A stretch of DNA of 64,000 nucleotides, taken from NCBI GenBank assembly GCA_934086315.1, contig CAKOHZ010000001.1, positions 310,001 to 374,000 on the forward strand. Direction: 5' to 3'. Positions 26,258-34,072 of the stretch are shown here, piece after piece. Positions within the stretch are counted from its first letter, which is position 1. Each line of letters begins with the position of its first letter. Source of the stretch: an uncultured Bacilli bacterium (lineage in GTDB: Bacteria; Bacillota_I; Bacilli_A; RF39; UBA660). Below the pieces are notes generated by a model. That model was given only the letters and a program-made list of their open reading frames with translations, had not been told where the DNA came from and made no database searches. Both the position numbers and the translations under genes were made by a program.

Positions 26258-26359
26258 AATGCGTGGCACGTTTTGTTGCTTAGCAATGAAAGTGGCGATA
26301 GCATTTCATAAGACTTATGTAATTTTGTTTTATTACGAAGTTTTAAAACATTATGGAAT

Positions 26360-26445
26360 AAGTCATAAAAGGGTTCTAGGGAATCCCTAGCCCACGAGGT
26401 TATTTTGTTAGTATGACAAAATACCTAGGGGGTTAAATATTTTGT
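26360..26445 (+). other. oriT-like region upstream of the MobV relaxase
   Basis: This gene-free stretch before the mobilization genes has inverted repeats of the sort found at transfer origins: CTAGGG AAT CCCTAG (26376-26390), TATTTTGT / ACAAAATA (26401-26423), and CCTAGGGGG with a further TTTTGTCAA. Its location between integrase and relaxase fits the nick site of a MobV element. The exact nic is not visible. Confidence 0.55.
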
Positions 26446-26490
26446 CAAAGCCAAAATATATCTCTAAAAAAACAAAGGAGTTGATTATTT

Positions 26491-26691
26491 ATGAAGAAAG
26501 AATTTTATAACTTAAAATATGGAAAGTGTAAATTATTAGATAAGAAAAAAGACTTATATTTAGTGTATGCCGAAAACTGTGAACTACATTATATTGTTTG
26601 TACCTATATTGATAATATGGGAACTATGATGGGTCAAGAATTTTTTGAAACACTAAATCAAGCCAAATTATATTTTAATAAAGGAGCGTGA
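26491..26691 (+). CDS. small protein upstream of the relaxase
   Basis: Not recognised. The 66-residue protein (LKYGKCKLLDKKKDLYLVYA, two further cysteines) has AAAGGAG before its ATG. It overlaps the relaxase reading frame by 4 bases if that starts at GTG 26688. It may help mobilization. Confidence 0.55.
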   Translation: MKKEFYNLKYGKCKLLDKKKDLYLVYAENCELHYIVCTYIDNMGTMMGQEFFETLNQAKLYFNKGA

Positions 26692-28073
26692 TTATTATAG
26701 AACTAGCATATTCTTTTCATTTAGGTAGTGATAAAAATAAAAGAAACACATCAAGAAGTAGTGCTAAATCTAATAAAAGTGGTTCTACTTCTCTATCAAA
26801 TAATGCTATACAAAATTCAGCAGGTTTAACGAAAGTAGATAAACATAATTATAGAAAGTATGATAACAATCAAAATGATATTGAAATTATTAAAGGTAGT
26901 TCATCATTAGTTGATGATGTAAAAAAATTATATAAAGAAGAATTTGATGAAGCAAAAGAAGAATATAACCTAAAGCAAATAAGAGATGATAGAAAAATCA
27001 AAGATTATTTTACTCATATAAGTAATAATGAGAAAAATGATTTAGCCTGTGAAATAATAATTGAACTTGGGGATAAAAAGTATTGGGATACAAAAGATGA
27101 TAAGTTTAAAAGAAGAATGACAAATGTTTATAAAAAGCAAATTGAAGATTTAGAAATTATATTACCTACTTTTAAGATTGCAAGTGCTATTATTCATTAT
27201 GATGAAACAAGTCCACACTTGCATATAGTAGGTGTTCCTATAAAATTTAATAATAAAAATGGTATGAAAAAACAAGTTGGTAAATCAGATGTATTTACAA
27301 AAGAAAGTTTAAGAAAATTACAAGATAAAATGCGCACCTTATGTATTGAATCTTTTAATAAAGAATATAACCTAACTAACACTTTAAAAGGCAAGAAAAA
27401 AGGCAGAAATCATGATTATCATATTACTGAAATGGACAATTATTTAGAAATGAAAGAGCAACTTGAAAAAAATCAAAAAAGTTTAAATAAAGCCAAACAA
27501 CAATCTGACCTGCTAGATAATGATACAAAAGAAGCAAAAGATATTGTTAATAATTTAAAATTAGCATTTGGCAGAAAAGATAAATATGTTATAACGCAAG
27601 AATGTAAAGATAAAATCAATAGTTTTATCAGCCAAGTAGAAAATACAAATAAAGAATATAAGAATATTCAAAAATTATCAACAACACTTACCAATGTTGA
27701 CTCTAATATTAAAGAAAACAATAAGAAAATTAAAATACTTACTGAAAATAATGAGGCATTAGAATTACGAGTTAAAAGTCTTACTGAAAAAAATAAGTTA
27801 AAAGATAATGAACTTGACGAATTAAAAGAAGAAAATAATTCTTTATTTGCAGAACTTAATTATTTTAAAAATAAGTTTATAAGACTTATTCAATTTATAA
27901 AAAACAGACTATTTAATAGAAAAGATAGAGATAAATATCGTGATTTTTCAAGAGATTTATACGAACATGGTATTATTGAGGATAATACGATTAAAGAATT
28001 AAATGAAACTTATAAATTCAGTAAAGAACATGATTTAAGCAAAGGAAAAGATGACTACGATTTAGAAATATAA
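26688..28073 (+). CDS. MobV/Pre-type relaxase
   Basis: Nicking enzyme for plasmid or element mobilization, about 460 residues. The family motif HxDExxPHxH is present as HYDETSPHLH (about 170-179), with DLACEIIIELGD upstream and a long coiled coil in the C-terminal half. The start is unclear: GTG at 26688 is only one base from AAGGAG, while the family-like beginning E-L-A-Y-S-F-H-L-G is preceded by ATA (26697-26699) at ideal distance. Translation may begin at a rare ATA or ATT codon. Neighbouring oriT-like repeats support the role. Confidence 0.9.
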   Translation: MIIIELAYSFHLGSDKNKRNTSRSSAKSNKSGSTSLSNNAIQNSAGLTKVDKHNYRKYDNNQNDIEIIKGSSSLVDDVKKLYKEEFDEAKEEYNLKQIRDDRKIKDYFTHISNNEKNDLACEIIIELGDKKYWDTKDDKFKRRMTNVYKKQIEDLEIILPTFKIASAIIHYDETSPHLHIVGVPIKFNNKNGMKKQVGKSDVFTKESLRKLQDKMRTLCIESFNKEYNLTNTLKGKKKGRNHDYHITEMDNYLEMKEQLEKNQKSLNKAKQQSDLLDNDTKEAKDIVNNLKLAFGRKDKYVITQECKDKINSFISQVENTNKEYKNIQKLSTTLTNVDSNIKENNKKIKILTENNEALELRVKSLTEKNKLKDNELDELKEENNSLFAELNYFKNKFIRLIQFIKNRLFNRKDRDKYRDFSRDLYEHGIIEDNTIKELNETYKFSKEHDLSKGKDDYDLEI

Positions 28074-28118
28074 TATTAAAAGTTAAAAGTATGATAAAAT
28101 TATATTAATTATTAACAG

Positions 28119-28142
28119 ATTGGTCAGACGCGTCTGACTAAT
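28119..28142 (+). promoter_or_regulatory. 24-bp palindrome, likely operator
   Basis: A near-perfect palindrome centred on TCAGACGCGTCTGA (28124-28137), 17 bases before the nuclease start and downstream of a -10-like TATATTAAT. Its CG-rich core is unusual in this DNA and suggests a dimeric repressor site or a methylation/restriction target. Confidence 0.5.
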
Positions 28143-28158
28143 TACGAAAGGAGAATTT

Positions 28159-29172
28159 ATGTTAGAAAAAAATAATGCAAAAATGATTGAAGAAATTACA
28201 AATTTAGTAAATGAAGTTAAGTCTAATTTAGCCAATGAAATTAATAAATCTATTGTCTACGTATATTGGAATATAGGTAAAATAATAGTGTCAAATGAAA
28301 GTGAATTTAATAATCGTTTAGAATATGGTAAAGAAGTTTTAAAAGGATTATCTGATGAACTTACAAAATATTTAGGTAAAGGCTATTCAGTATCTAACCT
28401 AAAGTATATGAGAATATTTTATAAAGCATATCCTAATTTTAATGAAATTTCCTCTAGTCTTTCTTGGTCTCACTATTTGGAACTAATGATTATTGAAGAT
28501 AGAGATAAAAGAAACTTCTATGAAAAAGAATGTATTAATTCAAATTGGTCTGTTAGAGAATTAAGAAGGCAATTAGATACTTCATTATTTGAAAGGCTTT
28601 TATTATCTGATGGAAAAATAAATAAGGAAAAGGTATATGAACTATCAAAAAAAGGACAAGAATTAAATAAACCTAGTGATGTAATTAAACAACCTTATGT
28701 ATTTGAATTTCTTGGAATCAAAGAACAAAAACCACTTTTAGAAAAAGACTTAGAATATAAACTAATCAGACATATTGAAGATTTCTTACTAGAATTAGGT
28801 AAAGGATTTATGTTTGTAGGCTCTCAACAAAGAATAACACTCAATAATACTGATTATTATGTAGATATGGTATTTTACAATAAATTTTTAAAATCTTATG
28901 TTTTAATTGACCTAAAAATGAATAAATTAAAAGCAGAAAATTTGGGTCAAATGAATATGTATTTAAATTATTATGAACAAGTAGTAAATAGTGAAGAAGA
29001 TGGTAAACCAATTGGTATTATACTATGTGCCGAAAAAGATAAAGTAATGTTAGAATACGCTTTAGGTGGCTTATCTAATAATATTTTTGCCTCAACATAT
29101 ACTTATTATATTCCTAATAAGGAGCAGTTAATTGGTGAAGTTGAAAGAGTTTTAAATGAAGAAAAAAACTAA
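28159..29172 (+). CDS. YhcG-family PD-(D/E)XK nuclease (DUF1016)
   Basis: A 337-residue protein. The N-terminal DUF1016 part has VYWNIGKII, RIFYKAYPNF and the LSWSHYLELM motif. The C-terminal nuclease domain has DYYVDMVFYNKFLKSYVLIDLK, with the D...D-x-K catalytic residues, then GQMNMYLNYYEQ. Family members are linked to restriction/defence islands and transposition. It stands alone behind its own palindromic operator in the mobile island. Confidence 0.92.
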   Translation: MLEKNNAKMIEEITNLVNEVKSNLANEINKSIVYVYWNIGKIIVSNESEFNNRLEYGKEVLKGLSDELTKYLGKGYSVSNLKYMRIFYKAYPNFNEISSSLSWSHYLELMIIEDRDKRNFYEKECINSNWSVRELRRQLDTSLFERLLLSDGKINKEKVYELSKKGQELNKPSDVIKQPYVFEFLGIKEQKPLLEKDLEYKLIRHIEDFLLELGKGFMFVGSQQRITLNNTDYYVDMVFYNKFLKSYVLIDLKMNKLKAENLGQMNMYLNYYEQVVNSEEDGKPIGIILCAEKDKVMLEYALGGLSNNIFASTYTYYIPNKEQLIGEVERVLNEEKN

Positions 29173-29180
29173 ACACAACA

Positions 29181-29213
29181 AAAAGAACTGTTGAATAAAC
29201 AATTCTTTTTATT
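29181..29213. terminator. terminator between convergent genes
   Basis: Stem AAAAGAAcTGTT / AACAaTTCTTTT with loop GAAT, T-rich on the right; may serve both strands. Confidence 0.65.
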
Positions 29214-29222
29214 TTTCTGAAT

Positions 29223-29786
29223 TTATTTGTTTATATAATTTTCACTACCATCAGTATTCATTTCTAAAACAGAATGATTGTTTGTGTATAAACTTAAACT
29301 AAAATTTGCTTCACCAATTTTGGTTGTTGATTCTTTACCAATATTATCTACAAGCCAGCTTGTATAATTAGCATTATTTTCATTCTTATAGTTTATTCTA
29401 TTCAATGACATAAAAACATTAGTAGCATCTTCGCTTGTTAGTGCAATAATTTTAACATAACAAATTTCTTTCGTATCTTTATTAGCAATCATCTTTATAC
29501 TATATTTGCTGTTTTCAGAAGTATAAGTAATTAAATCATCTGATATCACACCATCAATATTTTCGATACCAGTAACACTTTTTAATATTTCTGCAAAGTC
29601 ATCCGAATTTGTTCCTTCTAAAAATATGTTTGTTTTTGTTTCTTGAGTTTGTTCTTTAACATTATTATCAGTATTTGTATTTTTTCCTTCATTGTCACCC
29701 ATACCTGAAAAGGCCATAAGAACAACTATTATGACAATAGCCCAAAACCACCACTTTTTTGATAATTCTTTAATTTTTTCTTTCAT
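29223..29786 (-). CDS. hypothetical membrane-anchored protein
   Basis: About 187 residues with a single N-terminal membrane segment (WWFWAIVIIVVLMAFSG), a polar low-complexity linker (NTNTDNNVKEQTQETK) and an outside alpha/beta domain. No family recognised. The ATG at 29786 has GGAGG at good distance, unlike the TTG at 29798. It follows the zinc-ribbon gene by 12 bases, so the two form an operon in the mobile island. Confidence 0.6.
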   Translation of the reverse strand: MKEKIKELSKKWWFWAIVIIVVLMAFSGMGDNEGKNTNTDNNVKEQTQETKTNIFLEGTNSDDFAEILKSVTGIENIDGVISDDLITYTSENSKYSIKMIANKDTKEICYVKIIALTSEDATNVFMSLNRINYKNENNANYTSWLVDNIGKESTTKIGEANFSLSLYTNNHSVLEMNTDGSENYINK

Positions 29787-29798
29787 GCAATCCTCCAA

Positions 29799-30047
29799 TT
29801 AAATACTCCATGTATGTCCACAATTTTGACATACTGCAACCTTTTTTTGTATATTTTTTATTTTTTTACGTTTTCCAACAAATATTGAAAAAATCAAAGC
29901 TGGAATTGTTAAAAATAACCATTTAACAAAAATCCACCACCAGCCAATGCATAACCACCATATTATTCCATGATGTTTTGTTACTAACTTTTGTTCATTT
30001 ACAACTTGAATAGTAACATTATTACTAGAACACTTACTACAATACAT
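29799..30047 (-). CDS. small zinc-ribbon membrane protein
   Basis: An 82-residue protein with CSKC at the N-terminus and CQNCGHTW at the C-terminus, which together can bind one zinc. Between them is a tryptophan-rich hydrophobic hairpin (IIWWLCIGWWWIFVKWLFL). Related LITAF-like small proteins of Bacillota have no assigned role. First gene of a two-gene operon. Confidence 0.65.
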   Translation of the reverse strand: MYCSKCSSNNVTIQVVNEQKLVTKHHGIIWWLCIGWWWIFVKWLFLTIPALIFSIFVGKRKKIKNIQKKVAVCQNCGHTWSI

Positions 30048-30169
30048 AATCTTTCTCCTCCTTATACAAAAATTATATCATATATTTTTTAATTTTTATC
30101 ATTTTTTAGGACAAAAAGTTTACTTATTTATTTTTTTATTTATGCCACAATATTATTAGGGTGATGCAA

Positions 30170-30424
30170 ATGATTGAAAAATATAGTAATTTTAATCCTG
30201 AATTTAAAGCAATTATTTGCAACAATATCAAAGTATATAGAAAAGAAAAAGGCGTTAGACTTATGGATTTAGCCGAAATTTTAGATGTTTCACCAGAATA
30301 TTTAAAAAGAATAGAATCACCAAATGATACAAAAAAGAACTGCTCGTTAGCACTTCTTTACAAAATATCTATCATATTAGATAAAAAATTAGATGATTTT
30401 TTAATAGATAATCGAAATAAATAA
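30170..30424 (+). CDS. XRE-family helix-turn-helix regulator
   Basis: About 84 residues, nearly all one Cro/CI-type domain: VYRKEKGVRLMDLAEILDVS, PEYLKRIES and LALLYKISIILDKKLDDFL. The ATG at 30170 is preferred since AGGGTGATG is the ribosome binding site. It lies between the divergent zinc-ribbon operon and the convergent reverse transcriptase gene and probably regulates the island. Confidence 0.85.
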   Translation: MIEKYSNFNPEFKAIICNNIKVYRKEKGVRLMDLAEILDVSPEYLKRIESPNDTKKNCSLALLYKISIILDKKLDDFLIDNRNK

Positions 30425-30443
30425 TAATTCGATTATTTTTTTA
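30407..30443. terminator. terminator after the XRE gene
   Basis: Stem ATAATCGAA / TTCGATTAT (30408-30436) followed by seven T; the stop codon lies in the loop. A minus-strand role for the reverse transcriptase gene is possible. Confidence 0.7.
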
Positions 30444-30450
30444 TAGCATT

Positions 30451-32292
30451 TTAAATATATTTTTTAATAATCGTATCAACTAAGGCATTAACTTCTGATA
30501 TATCATTATTAATAGATACAGATAAATCATGTCTACTAGAAAACACATTACAACTTGCATGACATAAAGGATTTTTATTTCTTCTATCACATAAATTATT
30601 AATTAAAGTCCACATTTCCTTAGATATTTTCAATTTATAGACATATATATTTTTTAAGTCATCTTTTTTGTAATTAACCTTATCTATATTTTGGGAATAG
30701 CCATTTATTAATTCTATATTTTTAGTAATTGAATCAAAATAATTTTTATTATAAGCTTGAGCTTGCAAAATATTTCCATTCTTGATAGAAATAATCTCTA
30801 AGAATTTAAAAAAACTTATTGGAGTCTTTTCATATTTGAGTTTTTGAACTTGTAATTTTAAATTTGAATCAATAATGTTTTTTCTCCAATCATTCTTATA
30901 ATATTTAAGAATAAAATCTACAATTTTAGGGCAAAATTTATTCATTTTATTTAGTAATTTAGTAGACGCAAAATTTCTATATAATAAGTATTGAAAAGCC
31001 ATAAAATTATGTGATATTAGCCAATTTCCTTCTTCGGCACAACAATATAATTTATTTAAAAATTTATTTATGATATTTGAGTCGTGAGTATTAACAATTA
31101 AGGACACTAATCTTCTTGGATCTAATGATAAAATATAAAAATCTGAATCTATGATTTTAGTTATTTTATTTATTAACCTAGTTTCTTTTAACCAGGAAAT
31201 ATTTTTATACACTAAAATATATAATATTTGTCCCGCGTGATATATTGATTCGGGATTTTCAAAGTATTTATTAATTAATTCGATATATTTCAAATAGTTA
31301 ATACTTCCATTTCGAGCATATTTAATAAGGTCTTTTAAAAAATTTGATAAATGATTTTTATATCCTAGTGGGATATTTATTCCATCTTGATAGTCTTCTA
31401 ATATAGAAAAACTTTTTAAATCTGAAAAAATATTTTCTATTTTGTTAAAATTACTTTTTTTTCTGTTTATAGTTAAATTGTACTCATAAATTAAATTCTC
31501 ATAAATTGATGATATTTTATTTTCAATTTTATCAGAATTAATTCTACCATCAATATTTATCAGAATATATAAATCATCAACATATCTGCATATTTTAAAT
31601 TTTTTTATTGTTTCATCTTTAGATAATAAATTAAACAATCTATTATCAATAATATCAAAATATACTATTGTTGCTAAATAAGATGAAGTTACACCACATT
31701 CTGTTTGAGGAAAACTACCTTCTCCACACCATTTCATGAATTCTTTAAATACCATTTGTTCTTTTTGATTGAATTGAAAAGATGCTGATAATAGTTTTGT
31801 TAGTAAATTAATGTCTATTTTATTAAAATAATCTGATATATCTAGCTTATAATAATAATTGTATTCCAAAGATGCATCATTTACATATCTGACAAATTGA
31901 CTATAACTATTTCTGTAATGTAAATTTCCATTTTCAAATTCTCCACCATATTTGACATAGATTTCTTTATTTCTTTTTTGATTATATTTTTTTGAAATAT
32001 GCAATCCAATCGCAATATAATATATATACATAATTGGAGTTAATAAAAATCTTTTTCTATAACTTCCATCACTTTTTCTACAATAATTATCAATTTTATC
32101 AAAATTATCATATTTTGCAAATATAGCACCATTTTTGACATAAGAATCAAAAAAAGCTTCAGACGATATATTACTTAGATTATTAAATTTATAAAAAGGG
32201 TATAATTGCATATAAAACTTTCCATATTTCTTTGAATAATCTTTTATAAATATGCATGCTTCGTTCCAAGTATCATAAGATATGTTTATCAT
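30451..32292 (-). CDS. AbiA-like reverse transcriptase with HEPN-like C-terminus
   Basis: A 613-residue reverse transcriptase, a probable abortive-infection anti-phage protein. Palm motifs: KLDISDYFNKID (motif A, aspartates 151/154), SFPQTECGVTSSYLA (motif B region, about 193-206) and CRYVDDLYI (catalytic YVDD, 237-240). A long helical region follows (about 300-540). The last 50 residues contain DRRNKNPLCHA, an R-x6-H pattern like HEPN ribonucleases, which AbiA carries at its C-terminus. The ATG at 32292 has AGAGGTG upstream. It is unlike group II intron or retron enzymes: no maturase part is seen. The AbiA call is inference from domain order and size. Confidence 0.78.
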   Translation of the reverse strand: MINISYDTWNEACIFIKDYSKKYGKFYMQLYPFYKFNNLSNISSEAFFDSYVKNGAIFAKYDNFDKIDNYCRKSDGSYRKRFLLTPIMYIYYIAIGLHISKKYNQKRNKEIYVKYGGEFENGNLHYRNSYSQFVRYVNDASLEYNYYYKLDISDYFNKIDINLLTKLLSASFQFNQKEQMVFKEFMKWCGEGSFPQTECGVTSSYLATIVYFDIIDNRLFNLLSKDETIKKFKICRYVDDLYILINIDGRINSDKIENKISSIYENLIYEYNLTINRKKSNFNKIENIFSDLKSFSILEDYQDGINIPLGYKNHLSNFLKDLIKYARNGSINYLKYIELINKYFENPESIYHAGQILYILVYKNISWLKETRLINKITKIIDSDFYILSLDPRRLVSLIVNTHDSNIINKFLNKLYCCAEEGNWLISHNFMAFQYLLYRNFASTKLLNKMNKFCPKIVDFILKYYKNDWRKNIIDSNLKLQVQKLKYEKTPISFFKFLEIISIKNGNILQAQAYNKNYFDSITKNIELINGYSQNIDKVNYKKDDLKNIYVYKLKISKEMWTLINNLCDRRNKNPLCHASCNVFSSRHDLSVSINNDISEVNALVDTIIKKYI

Positions 32293-32365
32293 TAAGATCA
32301 CCTCTTAATGTACTATTTTAACATATAAATATTAAATTTATGATACAAATCCCCTTTTTTATGTT

Positions 32366-32489
32366 AAACTATTAGTAGTGATTGATATTTATGTATCAAT
32401 TCGTATATTGGAAAAAAGTTGTAGATACCTACGACATTGGCTCCAATTGAATACAACTTACGAACCTATTATGGTGTCGTAAGTTTTTT
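32366..32489 (+). ncRNA. structured RNA, copy A, with terminator/antiterminator layout
   Basis: Downstream of TGTTAAACT (32362-32370) come hairpin ATTGAT/ATCAAT (32381-32400), an outer stem ATTGGA/TCCAAT (32407-32447) enclosing GTTGTAG/CTACGAC (32418-32435), and an intrinsic terminator ACTTACGA/TCGTAAGT plus T6 (32456-32489). TACGAC (32430-32435) can also pair with GTCGTA (32476-32481) in the terminator, a switch-like option. It resembles copies B and C in promoter, first hairpin and the CATTG(G)CTCCA motif. Confidence 0.5.
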
Positions 32490-32567
32490 AATATCTAAAA
32501 TCTAACCCACTGTTAGCTTGGAAGACATATATAGATGTTCTCTTTCTAGGAAGGAGGACATTTTTTA

Positions 32568-32681
32568 ATGCTTAATTTTAAAACAATAGAAACATTAAAG
32601 CCTAACTCAATTATAAAACTAAAAATGTCGTTTTTATTTTGCTATTCATATGCTTTATTAAAAAAGATCGTGAACTTGTGA
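32568..32681 (+). CDS. small ORF or gene fragment
   Basis: A 37-codon frame (MLNFKTIETLKPNSIIKLKM and on) behind an excellent AAGGAGG site. It could be a leader peptide or the N-terminus of a gene cut by recombination; the second half looks unlike a folded protein. It sits between structured RNA A and the SDR gene. Confidence 0.35.
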   Translation: MLNFKTIETLKPNSIIKLKMSFLFCYSYALLKKIVNL

Positions 32682-32744
32682 TAAAATTATATAAAAGAGA
32701 TATTAAATTTATTTTTTAGAATGAAGTGGTAGGTGATAAATATT

Positions 32745-33752
32745 GTGAAAAAAATCTATATAATAACAGGAGCAAATGGCTTTTTAGGTAATAACATTAT
32801 AAGAAAGTTAGAGCAAGATGCCGATAACGAAATTAGAGCTTTTGTATTAAATGGTGATTCTATTAAATCACTAGAAAAATTAAAATGCAAAATATACTAT
32901 GGTGATGTAACTAAAAAAGAAACTTTATCATCAATTTTTGAAAATATTGATGGTAAAGGAGTTTTTGTAATTCATTGCGCCGCAGTAGTATATATAAAAT
33001 CAAAATACAATCCACTTGTTTATAATGTTAATGTTAATGGAACTAAAAATATAGTAGATAAAGTAATAGAGTCAAAAGCAAAACTTATCTATATTAGTAG
33101 TGTTCATGCAATTCCAGAACAACCTAACAATAAATTAATAACAGAGATAACTAATTTTAATCCTGATAATGTTAAAGGATTATATGCAAAAACAAAAGCA
33201 GAAGCTGCGAAGTATGTACTTGATGCAGTAAAAAATAAAAAAATTAATGCTTGTATAATTCATCCTTCTGGTATTATAGGTCCAAATGATTTTGGAAACA
33301 GCCACTTAACACAGTTAATAAAAGAAGTTACAAATGGCAAATTATTTGCTTGCGTAAAGGGTGGATATGATTTTGTTGATGTAAGAGATGTTGTAGATGG
33401 TGTTATTAGTGCTTGTAAAAGTGGTACTAATGGTGAATGCTATATCTTATCAAATAGATATATAACAATTAAAAAATTATGTGATTTGATTTGTGATGTG
33501 CAAGGAAGAAAAAAAATTAAAATGGTATTACCAATAGGTATTGCAAAATTAGTATCACCTTTATTTGAAGTATATTATAATTTAAAGAAACAAACCCCAC
33601 TTTTTACAAAGTATTCACTATATACACTGTCTTCTAATGCTAATTTTAGTAATGAAAAAGCTAAAGAAAAGTTAGGATTTAAAAATAGAAATATGAAAGA
33701 AACAATAAAAGATACAGTTGAGTGGATAAACAAAAGTAAAAAAGATAAATAG
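32745..33752 (+). CDS. NAD(P)-dependent epimerase/dehydratase (extended SDR)
   Basis: About 335 residues. The Rossmann start IYIITGANGFLGNN (GxxGxxG) is followed by HCAAVVYIKS, a serine (ISSVHAIPE) and the catalytic YAKTKAEAAKYV (YxxxK), then HPSGIIGPND. Closest in pattern to dihydroflavonol-4-reductase/3-beta-hydroxysteroid-type SDRs of bacteria. Substrate unknown. GTG at 32745 is preferred to the GTG at 32733, since AGGTGA lies between them at the right distance. Intact, in a region of degraded genes. Confidence 0.87.
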   Translation: MKKIYIITGANGFLGNNIIRKLEQDADNEIRAFVLNGDSIKSLEKLKCKIYYGDVTKKETLSSIFENIDGKGVFVIHCAAVVYIKSKYNPLVYNVNVNGTKNIVDKVIESKAKLIYISSVHAIPEQPNNKLITEITNFNPDNVKGLYAKTKAEAAKYVLDAVKNKKINACIIHPSGIIGPNDFGNSHLTQLIKEVTNGKLFACVKGGYDFVDVRDVVDGVISACKSGTNGECYILSNRYITIKKLCDLICDVQGRKKIKMVLPIGIAKLVSPLFEVYYNLKKQTPLFTKYSLYTLSSNANFSNEKAKEKLGFKNRNMKETIKDTVEWINKSKKDK

Positions 33753-33807
33753 TAATTTGATATTTTCATTTTATTGTGATTATATAAAAAATTAAAGGAG
33801 GTATTTT

Positions 33808-33855
33808 TTGAGAAAAATTAATATAGGTGTATTGGAACTCGTATTCAATTTGTAA
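33808..33855 (+). pseudogene. possible 5' remnant of an unidentified gene
   Basis: AAAGGAGG followed by TTG and 15 codons (MRKINIGVLELVFNL) then a stop. The strong ribosome binding site with almost no gene behind it suggests a remnant. Confidence 0.25.
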
Positions 33856-33881
33856 AAACAAATCAATAGGAGAAAATAAAA

Positions 33882-34016
33882 ATGAAATATGAAAAAACAA
33901 AAAAATACGATACTGAATTAATTAATCAAAAAATTATAGAACCTAACCCATTAAAATTGGAAGAAGAACTTATGAAAAACAATAGCATAAAAAAATTTTT
34001 AATAATATATATATAA
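33882..34016 (+). pseudogene. remnant resembling a methyltransferase N-terminus
   Basis: A 44-codon frame with AGGAG upstream. Its start MKYEKTKKYDTELI and PNPLKLEEEL resemble the N-terminus of class I SAM-dependent methyltransferases, but it stops before any SAM-binding motif. It lies directly before the MerR promoter. The family guess is from memory of the start pattern only. Confidence 0.35.
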
Positions 34017-34021
34017 ACATA

Positions 34022-34052
34022 TTGACTCTCCTCTTAGGGGATGGTGTATAAA
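34022..34052 (+). promoter_or_regulatory. MerR-type promoter (19-bp spacer)
   Basis: TTGACT (34022-34027), 19 bases containing the dyad CTCCTCTTAGGGGAT, then TATAAA (34047-34052). The overlong spacer with a central dyad is the hallmark of promoters that MerR-family regulators untwist, so the gene is probably autoregulated. Confidence 0.75.
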
Positions 34053-34072
34053 TATTTTTAGGAGGCGATATT

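Noticed and set aside
30451..32292. Group II intron or retron
   Set aside because: No maturase/HNH domain, no intron domain V hairpin next to the gene, and the protein is too long for a typical retron RT.
23748..32745. Attachment-site direct repeats of the island at the tRNA
   Set aside because: No repeat of the tRNA 3' end could be found downstream by eye. Serine recombinases often use very short cores, so boundaries stay open.
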